Positions 1 to 6,221 of a DNA stretch of 6,838 nucleotides are shown here, in pieces. How positions within the stretch are numbered: the first letter of the stretch is position 1; each line of letters starts with the position of its first letter. Where the stretch lies: positions 1 through 6,838 of the forward strand of contig USMP01000071.1 in NCBI GenBank assembly GCA_900555795.1. The letters are read 5' to 3'. A program made the translations under genes and the position numbers. The notes beneath the pieces were generated by a model. The model did not search any database and was not told the origin of the DNA. It worked only from the letters and a program-made list of their open reading frames with translations. The DNA is from an uncultured Eubacteriales bacterium. Its GTDB lineage: Bacteria; Bacillota; Clostridia; Oscillospirales; Oscillospiraceae.

Positions 1-1557
1 GTCCTCCTTGTCAATGGGCTGGCCGCCGCCGCCCACGCAGCCGCCGGGACAGGCCATAACCTCCACGAAGTCGTAGGATACCTCTCCCCGACGGATGGCC
101 TCCAGCAGCTTGCGGGTGCGCCCCAGGCTGCTGACCACCGCCACCCGGACCACGCCGGCGCCGGGGATATTGAAGGAGGCCTCCTTCCAGCCGTCCCGGT
201 CCAGGCCCCGGACGGCCCGGAAGGTGTCAGCGTTGGGGTTGCGGCCGGTAATCAGATAGTAGGCGCTGCGCAGGGCCGCGTCCATAACCCCGCCGGTGGC
301 GCCGAATACCACCGCCGCGCCGGTGCCGGTGCCCAGAGGGCTGTCAAAGGGGACTGGCTCCAGGGTCTCCGCCAGGATATTGTCCGCCCGGACCATCCGG
401 GTGAACTCCCGGGTGGTGAGGACGATATCCACATCCGGATCGCCGCAGGCGTCGTGCATGGGCGGGAGGGCGGCCTCCTCCTTCTTGGCGATGCAGGGCA
501 TGATGGAAATAACCCGCATCCTGTGGGGATCGATGCCCATCCGCTGGGCGAAGTAGGTCTTGGCCACGGCGCCGAACATCTGCTGGGGACTCTTGGCGGA
601 GGAGAGATTATCCGTAAACTCCGGGTAGTTGCTCTTGACAAACCGGACCCAGCCGGGGCAGCAGGAGGTGAACATGGGCCACTGATACTGATCCCGGTGG
701 GTGAAACGCTCCACGAACTCGGTGCCCTCCTCCATAATGGTGAGGTCGGCGGAGAAGTTGGTGTCGAACACGTAGTCAAAGCCCAGCCGCTTCAGGGCGG
801 CAACCATCTTTCCTGTGGTGGCGGGGCCGGGGGTGAGGCCGAACTGCTCCGCCCAGGCCACCCGCACTGCTGGAGCCACCTGGATCACCGTGGTGATGTC
901 CGGATCCGCCAGGGCGGCGAGGACCTCCTCCGTGTCGTCCCGCTCCCGCAGGGCGCCGGTGGGACAGTGGGTGACGCACTGGCCGCAGAAGGCGCAGTCC
1001 GCCGAGCGGATGGTGCGGTTGTGGCTGACGTTGACGGACACCCGGGAGCCGGTGCCGGCCACATCCCAGATATTCAGCCCCTGAATCTTGTCGCACACCT
1101 GGATGCAGCGCATGCACTTGATGCACTTGCTCTCCTGGCGGATCAGAGGGGCGGTGCGGTCCCAGCTGCCCCGGCGGATATCCTCCTTGTAGGGCAGATA
1201 GAGCAGATTGGCCTCCATGGCCATCTTCTGCAGAGAGCAGTTGCCGTTTCGCACGCAGATGGCGCAGCGGCAGTCGTGCTGGGAGAGAATGAGGCGCAGA
1301 TTGGTGCGGCGGGCGGCACGGACCCGTGGGCTGTTGGTATGGACCACCATCCCCTCCTGGACCGGATTGTTGCAGGCAGTGACAAGGCGGTCCACTCCCT
1401 CCACCTCCACCACGCACACCCGGCAGGCCCCGATCTCGTTGAGGCCCTTCCAGTAGCACAGGGTGGGAATAGGCGTACCCGCCAGCTTGGCGGCCTCCAA
1501 AATGGTGGTGTTCTCCGCCACCTCCAGGGGCCTGCCGTTGATTGTCAGCTTTACCAT
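1..1557 (-). CDS. hydA: [FeFe]-hydrogenase catalytic subunit (3' end cut off by window edge)
   Basis: Catalytic iron hydrogenase, a cytoplasmic enzyme interconverting H2 with protons and electrons. I translated the frame by hand: 519 uninterrupted residues. Domains run as in Clostridium pasteurianum CpI. They are a plant-type [2Fe-2S] domain (Cys34, 45, 48, 62), a His-Cys3 [4Fe-4S] site (His94, Cys98, 101, 107) and a two-cluster ferredoxin domain (Cys145, 148, 151, 155 and 188, 191, 194, 198). The H-cluster domain follows, with all three signatures: TSCCPGW (Cys299 proton relay, Cys300 ligand), MPCIAKK (Cys355) and MACPGGCVGGGGQP (Cys503, Cys507). The proton-path residues Glu280, Glu283 and Ser319 are also present. 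CpI has 574 residues, so about 60 are probably missing beyond the edge. The ATG lies 8 nt after GGAGG and overlaps the stop of the upstream oxidoreductase gene by 7 nt (ATGGTAA), implying translational coupling. Partnering with a GltD-like protein suggests group A2 (glutamate-synthase-linked); this is inferred from context, not phylogeny. Confidence 0.96.
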   Translation of the reverse strand, partial: MVKLTINGRPLEVAENTTILEAAKLAGTPIPTLCYWKGLNEIGACRVCVVEVEGVDRLVTACNNPVQEGMVVHTNSPRVRAARRTNLRLILSQHDCRCAICVRNGNCSLQKMAMEANLLYLPYKEDIRRGSWDRTAPLIRQESKCIKCMRCIQVCDKIQGLNIWDVAGTGSRVSVNVSHNRTIRSADCAFCGQCVTHCPTGALRERDDTEEVLAALADPDITTVIQVAPAVRVAWAEQFGLTPGPATTGKMVAALKRLGFDYVFDTNFSADLTIMEEGTEFVERFTHRDQYQWPMFTSCCPGWVRFVKSNYPEFTDNLSSAKSPQQMFGAVAKTYFAQRMGIDPHRMRVISIMPCIAKKEEAALPPMHDACGDPDVDIVLTTREFTRMVRADNILAETLEPVPFDSPLGTGTGAAVVFGATGGVMDAALRSAYYLITGRNPNADTFRAVRGLDRDGWKEASFNIPGAGVVRVAVVSSLGRTRKLLEAIRRGEVSYDFVEVMACPGGCVGGGGQPIDKED

Positions 1558-3389
1558 GTCTGTTTCCTCCCCCCCTTGAAGATGCCGTAGCCAAAGTGGT
1601 CACAGCGCAGGCACCGGGCGCTCTCCTCCATGGCGCCCTGCTCCGTGAGGCCGCACTCGATGCAGACGAAGTCCCCCTTGCGCTCGGCGGCCTCCCGCTC
1701 GGTGGTGTTCACCCGGCCATGGGGGGGCCTGTTGCTGAGATCCGGGTCGGGGATGGCCACATCCACGGTAATCTCATGGCGGTAGCCCAAAAATTCGTCG
1801 ATATTGGCCGCGGCCACCTTGCCGGCGGCAATGGCCTTGATGGCGGAGGCGGGACCGGTGACGCAGTCGCCGCCGGCAAAGACGCCGTCCATGTCCGCCT
1901 TGGCCACGGCGCTGTCGCTGAGAGCCTCGATGGTGCCCCGGTGGATGGGGATGCCGGCGTGCTCAAAGGCATTGGTCTCAATGCCCTGGCCCACAGCCAC
2001 CACCACGATGTCGGCGGGGAGGCGCACCTCGCTGCCGTCGGCAGCCTTGGGCACCGGACGGCCGGAGCGGATGTCACCGGGCATCTGGGGCTGGACCCAG
2101 AGGGCCGCGGCATGGCCCGAGGCATCGGCTTCGATGCGCACCGGCGCCATCAGGGTCAGCAGTTCCACCCCCTCGGCCACGGCGCCCTCCACCTCCTCGG
2201 GCAGGGCGGTCATATCCACCTGGCGGCGGCGATAGACGCAGGACACCTTCTCCGCCCCCAGGCGGACGGCGGAGCGGGTCACGTCCATGGCCACGTTGCC
2301 GCCGCCGATGACCACGATCTTTTTCCCGGTGAAGTCCGGCAGTTCGTTGTCGCCGATGGCCCGCAGCATCTCCACGGCGCTGACCACGCCCTGGCTCTCC
2401 TCGCCGGGGATGCCCGTTTTCTTGTCGGTATGGGCCCCGATGGAGATGTACACGCTGTCAAACTGGCTGCGCAGGGTCTCAAAGGGGATGTCCCTGCCCA
2501 CGTCCACCTCGGTATTGACGGTGATGCCCAGGGAGAGGATGGACTGGATCTCTCCGTCCAGCTTCTCCCGGGGGAAGCGGTAGCTGGGGATGCCGTAGCG
2601 GAGCATGCCGCCCAGCTGCCGGCGCTTTTCGTACACCGTCACCTCGTGGCCCATGAGGGCCAGGTAGTAGGCGGCGGAGAGGCCGCCGGGCCCGCCGCCG
2701 ATGACCGCCACCCGTTTGCCGGTGGGCGCGGCGCACAGGGGCTGGGGCACCTCCCCGGCAGTGTCCACGGCGTAGCGCTTCAAACCCCGGATATTCATGG
2801 CGTCGTCGATCATATTCCGGCGGCAGCGGGCCTCGCAGGGGTGCTCACAGATATAGGCGCAGGCCACGGGGAAGGGGTTGTCCTTGCGGATCAGCCGCAC
2901 CGCATCGGCGCTGCGGCCGGCGTTGATGAGGGCGATGTAGCCGGGGATGTCCACACCGGCGGGGCACAGGGCCACGCAGGGCACCGGATTTTCCAGGCTG
3001 CCCAGGCAGCGGTGGTGGTTGATGTGCTCCCAGTAGTCGTCGGCAAAGCCCTGGACACCGTTGAGGACCAGCCGGGCGGCGTGCTGACCGATGGCGCAGG
3101 CCGCGGTCTCCTCAATGGAGCGGGCGGTATCCGCAATGACCTCCATGTGGTGGGGGGTGGCCTTCCCGTCCAGCACATCGGTCAGCAGGGTGGCCAGCTG
3201 GCCCAGCCCCACCCGGCAGGGCACGCACTTGCCGCAGGTCTGAGCGTGGCACAGGTTGAGAAAATTCAGCGCCATATCCACCGGGCACAGGCCCGGCGGC
3301 GAGGCGGCGATCCGGCGCTCCATATCGTGGTAGAGCTGCTCCACCACCATCTGAGCCCGGTCCGGCGTCTTGATATCTAGTCGGCTCAA
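1551..3389 (-). CDS. NuoF C-terminal-type Fe-S domain fused to GltD-like FAD/NAD(P) oxidoreductase, hydrogenase partner
   Basis: Predicted cytoplasmic electron-transfer partner of the downstream hydrogenase, moving electrons between NAD(P)(H), FAD and Fe-S clusters. Numbering is from the TTG start (612 residues). Residues 40-125 resemble the NuoF C-terminal 4Fe-4S domain (CGKCVPCRVG, Cys52, 55, 58, plus Cys98), without the FMN/NADH-binding part of NuoF. Residues 128-210 are the GltD/DPYD-type two-cluster domain (Cys138, 142, 177, 181, 185, 189). An FAD Rossmann motif (VAVIGGGPGG, 227-236) and a nucleotide motif (VVIGGGNVAMD, from about 359) follow. The second is followed by VYRRR (Arg387-389), typical of NADP-binding GltD relatives but not decisive. 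VFAGGDC (503-509) is the closing FAD motif. A C-terminal CxxC-x13-CxxC (Cys576, 579, 593, 596) may bind another metal centre. It is the first gene of the operon. Glutamate synthase itself is unlikely: no large subunit is visible and the hydrogenase gene overlaps its end. SfrB-type proteins share the same fold order. Confidence 0.92.
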   Translation of the reverse strand: MSRLDIKTPDRAQMVVEQLYHDMERRIAASPPGLCPVDMALNFLNLCHAQTCGKCVPCRVGLGQLATLLTDVLDGKATPHHMEVIADTARSIEETAACAIGQHAARLVLNGVQGFADDYWEHINHHRCLGSLENPVPCVALCPAGVDIPGYIALINAGRSADAVRLIRKDNPFPVACAYICEHPCEARCRRNMIDDAMNIRGLKRYAVDTAGEVPQPLCAAPTGKRVAVIGGGPGGLSAAYYLALMGHEVTVYEKRRQLGGMLRYGIPSYRFPREKLDGEIQSILSLGITVNTEVDVGRDIPFETLRSQFDSVYISIGAHTDKKTGIPGEESQGVVSAVEMLRAIGDNELPDFTGKKIVVIGGGNVAMDVTRSAVRLGAEKVSCVYRRRQVDMTALPEEVEGAVAEGVELLTLMAPVRIEADASGHAAALWVQPQMPGDIRSGRPVPKAADGSEVRLPADIVVVAVGQGIETNAFEHAGIPIHRGTIEALSDSAVAKADMDGVFAGGDCVTGPASAIKAIAAGKVAAANIDEFLGYRHEITVDVAIPDPDLSNRPPHGRVNTTEREAAERKGDFVCIECGLTEQGAMEESARCLRCDHFGYGIFKGGRKQTW

Positions 3390-3400
3390 AGTTTGCTGCA

Positions 3401-3407
3401 CTCCTTT
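3401..3407 (-). promoter_or_regulatory. Ribosome binding site that decides the start of the oxidoreductase gene
   Basis: AAAGGAG (within a nine-base AGAAAGGAG match to the 16S 3' end). An in-frame TAG sits at 3408-3410, so the start must lie to the left of it. The GTG at 3401 shares its G with this site and cannot use it. The TTG at 3389 lies 11 nt downstream, a little long but usable. The first ATG, at 3350, has no visible site. TTG is therefore preferred; choosing GTG would add four residues. Confidence 0.65.
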
Positions 3408-3488
3408 CTATTCTCTCCGGCGCACCTCGGAACCCGGCACCGGAACGCGGACGGCGGGCAGCCTGAGCGCCGCCCCAAATCGTTTTTC

Positions 3489-3517
3489 ATTATGACAGGA
3501 TTTCCCAGGGTTGTCCA
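3489..3517 (-). promoter_or_regulatory. Sigma-A promoter of the hydrogenase operon
   Basis: Reading the minus strand, TGGACA (3517-3512, 5/6 to consensus) is followed by a 17-nt spacer and CATAAT (3494-3489, 5/6). A TGT just before the -10 box gives an extended -10. Transcription would start near 3482, giving a leader of about 93 nt before the TTG start. That leader is GC-rich; it can form a 7-bp stem with one G-U pair (3417-3423 with 3437-3443) and a weaker 5-bp stem (3453-3457 with 3470-3474). No known riboswitch is recognised in it. Confidence 0.65.
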
Positions 3518-3520
3518 GCG

Positions 3521-3540
3521 TTTACAAAAAATTTTGTTAA
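3521..3540. repeat. AT-only-like inverted repeat immediately upstream of the hydrogenase -35 box
   Basis: TTTACAAAA and TTTTGTTAA face each other across two A bases (8 of 9 positions symmetric). In promoter coordinates it occupies about -40 to -60. It could therefore be an UP-element for the RNA polymerase alpha subunit, an operator, or both. It overlaps the candidate Rex site by 7 bp. Confidence 0.45.
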
Positions 3541-3551
3541 TTAAATAACGG
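3534..3551. promoter_or_regulatory. Candidate Rex (NADH/NAD+ sensing repressor) operator
   Basis: The 18-bp site reads TTGTTAA, then TTAA, then ATAACGG. The clostridial Rex consensus is TTGTTAA-N4-TTAACAA. The left half is perfect and the right half matches at 4 of 7, so 11 of 14 informative positions agree. Rex is known to control hydrogenase and fermentation genes in clostridia, which fits the downstream NAD(P)-linked hydrogenase. It lies 16 bp upstream of the -35 box rather than on it, and the surroundings are AT-rich, so a chance match is possible. Confidence 0.4.
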
Positions 3552-3612
3552 TCGCTTTCAAAAAGGTTTCTTTTTCGGCGATACGTACACAAATTTTTGG
3601 ACTAATTTACGC

Positions 3613-3648
3613 AAAAATCCCCACCCGGCTGCCGCCGGGTGGGGATTT
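3613..3648 (-). terminator. Rho-independent terminator of the DUF4349 gene
   Basis: A perfect 15-bp stem (3615-3629 pairing with 3634-3648) closes on a 4-nt loop (3630-3633). On the minus strand it is followed by a run of five T (3617-3613). It starts 5 nt after the DUF4349 stop codon, so that gene is insulated from the hydrogenase operon downstream. Confidence 0.9.
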
Positions 3649-3653
3649 GGGAA

Positions 3654-4595
3654 TCAGGTTTTACTGCCGGTGTCCTCTGCCGGAGGCGGGGGAGGCGGCG
3701 TCCTTTTTCTCCACCGCCGCCGCAGCAACACCACCGCCGCCGTTAAAACCAGAGCCAGCACTGTCAGGCCCATCCAGTTCCGGGCCAGGGAGACCACCAG
3801 GTCCTCCAGGCCGTCCACACCCCGGCGGAAGCCGGTGGAGAAGGCGGCGGCCAGCCGCTGGCCGAAGGTCTCCGGCACCTGGTCGTCCGTGGAGAGCTTG
3901 TAGACCTCTCTGAGATACAGGTTCACGGTGGAGTAGCCGATGAGGCTGTCGTAGTGGCGGAGGCTGCCGGTGAGGTACTCAATCTGGAGTTCCGTCTCGC
4001 TGAGGGCTGTCTCCAGGGCGATGATATCCTCCATGGTGGCAGCCTGCTCCAGCAGGGCGTGGAGCCGGTCCAGCTTGGTCTGCTGGGTTTTCAGCCGGGC
4101 CTCCGTGTCGTAATATGCCTCGCTGACATCGTCCTTGTACTCGTTCTGGCCCGTTACATGGGCCACCTGCCCCGCCTGACTGAGAAAGTCGGAGAAGGCC
4201 TCTGCTGGAATCCGGATGGTGCAGTCCAGGCTGCGGTAGCTGCCGCCCTGCCGAAGGCTGCGGCTCTCATAGTAGCCCCCCAGGCCCTCCACAATCTGAT
4301 CCAGGGCCTGGCTGGCGCTGTCGAAGGCCTTTGTCTCCAGTTCCAGATCGGCGGTGTAGATCATCTTGGCGTTGGCCAGAGCCTGACTGATGTCGGCGGA
4401 TGGACTGTCCCGGGCCTCCTCCTGCTTCGCCCAGTCCTTGGCGTTTTCCGTGCCGGCGGCCCAGCCGCCATTGGTTTCGCCGGACGCTGTCTGGGTCATG
4501 TACAGATTGTCTTTGGCGCTGCTGTCGGAGCCGCCGCAGGCGGTGAGGGACAGCAGCAGTGCCGCCGCCAGCAGCAGGGAGCAAATTCTCTTCAT
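3654..4595 (-). CDS. DUF4349-family lipoprotein
   Basis: A 313-residue surface lipoprotein of unknown function. The N-terminus has a Lys-Arg start, a hydrophobic stretch (4-17) and a lipobox LTAC, so lipidation at Cys20 is predicted. A low-complexity, polar linker (21-70) follows. The DUF4349 region spans about 75-295, with a helical, probably coiled-coil stretch (about 160-210, rich in Leu, Glu, Gln and Lys). A C-terminal transmembrane segment (about 275-291) is followed by a basic RRRWRKR stop-transfer and a tail with six consecutive prolines (300-305). The topology would be anchored at both ends: the lipid at the N-terminus and a membrane helix near the C-terminus, with a short cytoplasmic tail. 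The ATG is 8 nt after a perfect AAGGAGG (4610-4604). It is transcribed alone, with its own promoter and terminator, and diverges from metY. No enzymatic motif was seen; family assignment is by recognised sequence pattern. Confidence 0.9.
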   Translation of the reverse strand: MKRICSLLLAAALLLSLTACGGSDSSAKDNLYMTQTASGETNGGWAAGTENAKDWAKQEEARDSPSADISQALANAKMIYTADLELETKAFDSASQALDQIVEGLGGYYESRSLRQGGSYRSLDCTIRIPAEAFSDFLSQAGQVAHVTGQNEYKDDVSEAYYDTEARLKTQQTKLDRLHALLEQAATMEDIIALETALSETELQIEYLTGSLRHYDSLIGYSTVNLYLREVYKLSTDDQVPETFGQRLAAAFSTGFRRGVDGLEDLVVSLARNWMGLTVLALVLTAAVVLLRRRWRKRTPPPPPPAEDTGSKT

Positions 4596-4619
4596 CCTTT
4601 CTTCCTCCTTATGGATTTA

Positions 4620-4740
4620 CGGGGAGATTCTATTTAAAAAGACGCATGGGCGCAAAAAATGTTCCTGAGAGGACTGCTTGTATTCCGCCTTTTTCCACTC
4701 CCCGGCGGCAAAGGGGCCCATGCGTTGACAAATCTCCCCG
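4620..4740. repeat. Nested inverted repeat spanning the divergent DUF4349/metY promoters
   Basis: Two perfect 10-bp arm pairs lie one inside the other. The outer pair is CGGGGAGATT (4620-4629) with AATCTCCCCG (4731-4740). The inner pair is ACGCATGGGC (4642-4651) with GCCCATGCGT (4716-4725). The spacers between outer and inner arms differ (12 nt left, 5 nt right), so the arms are not simply one long palindrome. The left arms cover the -10 and spacer of the lipoprotein promoter; the right arms flank the -35 box of the metY promoter. The central 64 bp holds no gene. It may be a paired operator or the remnant of a small palindromic element. Confidence 0.7.
4627..4655 (-). promoter_or_regulatory. 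Probable promoter of the DUF4349 gene
   Basis: On the minus strand, TTGCGC (4655-4650, 3/6) is separated by 17 nt from TAGAAT (4632-4627, 5/6). The predicted start near 4620 leaves a leader of only about 25 nt with the SD at 4610-4604. The -35 is weak, which suggests either a low-level or an activated promoter. Both elements touch arms of the nested inverted repeat described at 4620-4740. Confidence 0.5.
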
Positions 4741-4753
4741 CTTGTTGTATCTT
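4725..4753 (+). promoter_or_regulatory. Sigma-A promoter of metY
   Basis: A perfect TTGACA (4725-4730), a 17-nt spacer and TATCTT (4748-4753, 4/6). Transcription would begin near 4760, giving a leader of about 32 nt. That is too short for a SAM riboswitch or T-box, and neither is visible. Confidence 0.65.
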
Positions 4754-4791
4754 GAAGGAGAAATCGCAGGATAAAAAGGAGACACACAGCC

Positions 4792-6072
4792 ATGACCCAT
4801 CATTTGGATACCATCTGCGTCCAGGGGGGGTATACCCCCGGCAACGGGGAGCCGCGGCAGATCCCCATCATCCAGTCCACCACATTTAAATACGACACCA
4901 GCGAGGACATGGGCAAGCTCTTCGATCTGGAGGCCGCGGGCTACTTCTACAGCCGCCTCCAAAACCCCACCTGCGACCATGTGGCGGCCAAAATCGCCCA
5001 GCTGGAGGGCGGCACCGCCGCCATGCTCACCTCCTCCGGCCAGGCGGCCAACTTCTACGCCGTGTTCAACATCGCCTCCTGCGGCGACCATGTGGTAGCC
5101 AGCAGTTCCATCTACGGCGGCACCTACAACCTCTTTGCCGTCACCATGAAGAAGATGGGCGTGGCATTTACCTTCGTCTCCCCGGACTGCACCCGGGAGG
5201 AACTGGACGCCGCCTTCCGCCCCAACACCAAGGCCGTCTTTGGGGAGACCATCGCAAACCCGGCCCTTACGGTGCTGGATATCGAGAAGTTTGCCCAGGC
5301 CGCTCACAGCCACGGCGTGCCCCTCATTGTGGACAATACCTTCGCCACCCCCATCCTCTGCCGCCCCTTTGCATGGGGGGCCGACATTGTCACCCACTCC
5401 ACCACCAAGTACATGGACGGCCACGCCGCCGCCCTGGGGGGCTGCATCGTGGACAGCGGGAAATTCGACTGGATGGCCCACGCCGAAAAGTTCCCCGGCC
5501 TCTGCACCCCCGATTTAAGCTACCACGGCGTCACCTACGCGGAGCGGTTCGGGCAGGAGGGGGCCTTCATTACCAAGGCCACGGCCCAGCTGATGCGGGA
5601 CTTCGGCTCCATGGCCTCCCCCCAGAGCGCCTTCCTCCTGAACCTGGGGCTGGAGAGCCTCCACGTCCGCATGGCCCGCCACTGCGAGAACGCCCAGGCT
5701 GTGGCCGAGTTCCTCCAGAGCCATGAGAAGATTGCCTGGGTCCGCTACAGCGGCCTTCCTGGTGACAGCTATCACGCCCTGGCGGAGAAGTATCTGCCCC
5801 ACGGCTCCTGCGGCGTGGTCAGCTTCGGCGTGAAGGGGGGCCGGGCCGCGGCGGAGTCCTTTATGAAGCATCTGCGCCTGGGGGCCATCGCCACCCACGT
5901 GGCCGACGCCCGCACCTGCTGCCTCCACCCCGCCAGCTCCACCCACCGGCAGATGAGCGACGCCGAACTGGCGGCCGCCGGGGTATCGGCGGATCTGGTC
6001 CGTCTCAGCGTGGGGCTGGAGAGCCGTGAGGATCTGATCGCGGATCTGCGTCAGGCGCTGGAAGCGCTATAA
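4792..6072 (+). CDS. metY: O-acetylhomoserine sulfhydrylase (O-acetylhomoserine aminocarboxypropyltransferase)
   Basis: A cytoplasmic PLP enzyme that makes homocysteine from O-acetylhomoserine and sulfide, the direct-sulfhydrylation route to methionine. The 426 residues are the full normal length for the family. Visible hallmarks are [10 protein letters not shown] (50-60, phosphate-binding Tyr/Arg from the neighbouring subunit), TSSGQAA (80-86), VDNTFATP (180-187, Asp181 to the pyridine nitrogen) and [10 protein letters not shown] with the Schiff-base Lys206. [17 protein letters not shown] (371-387) and VRLSVGLE (403-410, Arg404 for the substrate carboxylate) follow. The long insert at about 225-270 and the overall length favour MetY over the shorter cystathionine gamma-synthase/lyase group. 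The ATG is preceded by AAAAAGGAGA (4773-4782), 10 nt away from the end of AGGAG. The neighbour metA supplies its substrate. A second AAGGAG at 4755-4760 is not followed by a usable start. Confidence 0.95.
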   Translation: MTHHLDTICVQGGYTPGNGEPRQIPIIQSTTFKYDTSEDMGKLFDLEAAGYFYSRLQNPTCDHVAAKIAQLEGGTAAMLTSSGQAANFYAVFNIASCGDHVVASSSIYGGTYNLFAVTMKKMGVAFTFVSPDCTREELDAAFRPNTKAVFGETIANPALTVLDIEKFAQAAHSHGVPLIVDNTFATPILCRPFAWGADIVTHSTTKYMDGHAAALGGCIVDSGKFDWMAHAEKFPGLCTPDLSYHGVTYAERFGQEGAFITKATAQLMRDFGSMASPQSAFLLNLGLESLHVRMARHCENAQAVAEFLQSHEKIAWVRYSGLPGDSYHALAEKYLPHGSCGVVSFGVKGGRAAAESFMKHLRLGAIATHVADARTCCLHPASSTHRQMSDAELAAAGVSADLVRLSVGLESREDLIADLRQALEAL

Positions 6073-6221
6073 GCGCCCAGGCAGGCCGCCCCCCACCCCG
6101 GGGCGCAAAGGGGCTTCGCCGCAGGCGGGCCGCTGGCAGGCGGAATTTTCTCCCCCCACGCCCCATACAATTACAGGGTTCCCGCGCAATGGACCATCAC
6201 GCGGGAAAAGGAGAATTTGAT
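6073..6221 (+). other. metY-metA intergenic region, no convincing terminator
   Basis: 149 nt, very GC-rich in its first half. A 6-bp inverted repeat (GCGCCC at 6073-6078 with GGGCGC at 6101-6106) and short GCAGGCGG direct repeats (6121-6128 and 6136-6143) are visible. None makes a strong stem directly followed by a T run; the only T tract is a TTTT at 6146-6149. Read-through from metY into metA is therefore plausible. A TACAAT (6166-6171, 5/6 to a -10 box) has no recognisable -35 box and could be a weak internal promoter for metA. Confidence 0.4.
6179..6207 (+). promoter_or_regulatory. Hairpin abutting the metA ribosome binding site
   Basis: A perfect 8-bp inverted repeat, TTCCCGCG (6179-6186) with CGCGGGAA (6200-6207), closes a 13-nt loop. 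Its 3' arm overlaps the first two A of the metA SD (AAAAGGAGA, 6206-6214), leaving GGAG itself free. The ATG at 6222 is 8 nt after AGGAG. The stem could modulate initiation or protect the 5' end if transcription starts near 6178 from the TACAAT at 6166-6171. Confidence 0.5.

Noticed and set aside
1569..1575. Run of seven C (G on the coding strand) near the end of the oxidoreductase gene, considered as a slippage or phase-variation tract
   Set aside because: Similar 7-base runs occur at 1721-1727 and 4824-4830 in this GC-rich sequence; the run encodes an ordinary Gly-Gly and contributes to the hydA SD, so no special role is supported.
454..1590. A 378-codon plus-strand open frame opposite hydA
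   Set aside because: Antisense to a continuous frame with every hydrogenase motif intact; composition is like that of the other shadow frames.
776..1603. A 275-codon minus-strand frame overlapping hydA
   Set aside because: Out of frame with the hydrogenase, Gly/Arg/Pro/His-rich, with no family signature.
1542..3380. A 612-codon plus-strand open frame opposite the oxidoreductase gene
   Set aside because: It is the antisense shadow of a clearly recognised protein; it is His/Gly/Ala-rich, matches no family, and is a usual effect of high GC at third codon positions.
3386..3592. A 68-codon minus-strand frame in the hydrogenase leader
   Set aside because: It runs through the predicted promoter, has no good ribosome binding site at its start and no recognisable product.
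4630..5481. A 283-codon minus-strand frame opposite metY
   Set aside because: Antisense shadow of a well-supported enzyme; it also crosses the divergent promoter region.
6073..6150. GC-rich stems after metY considered as an intrinsic terminator
   Set aside because: Stems are short or have long loops, and the only T run (6146-6149) does not directly follow a stable stem.
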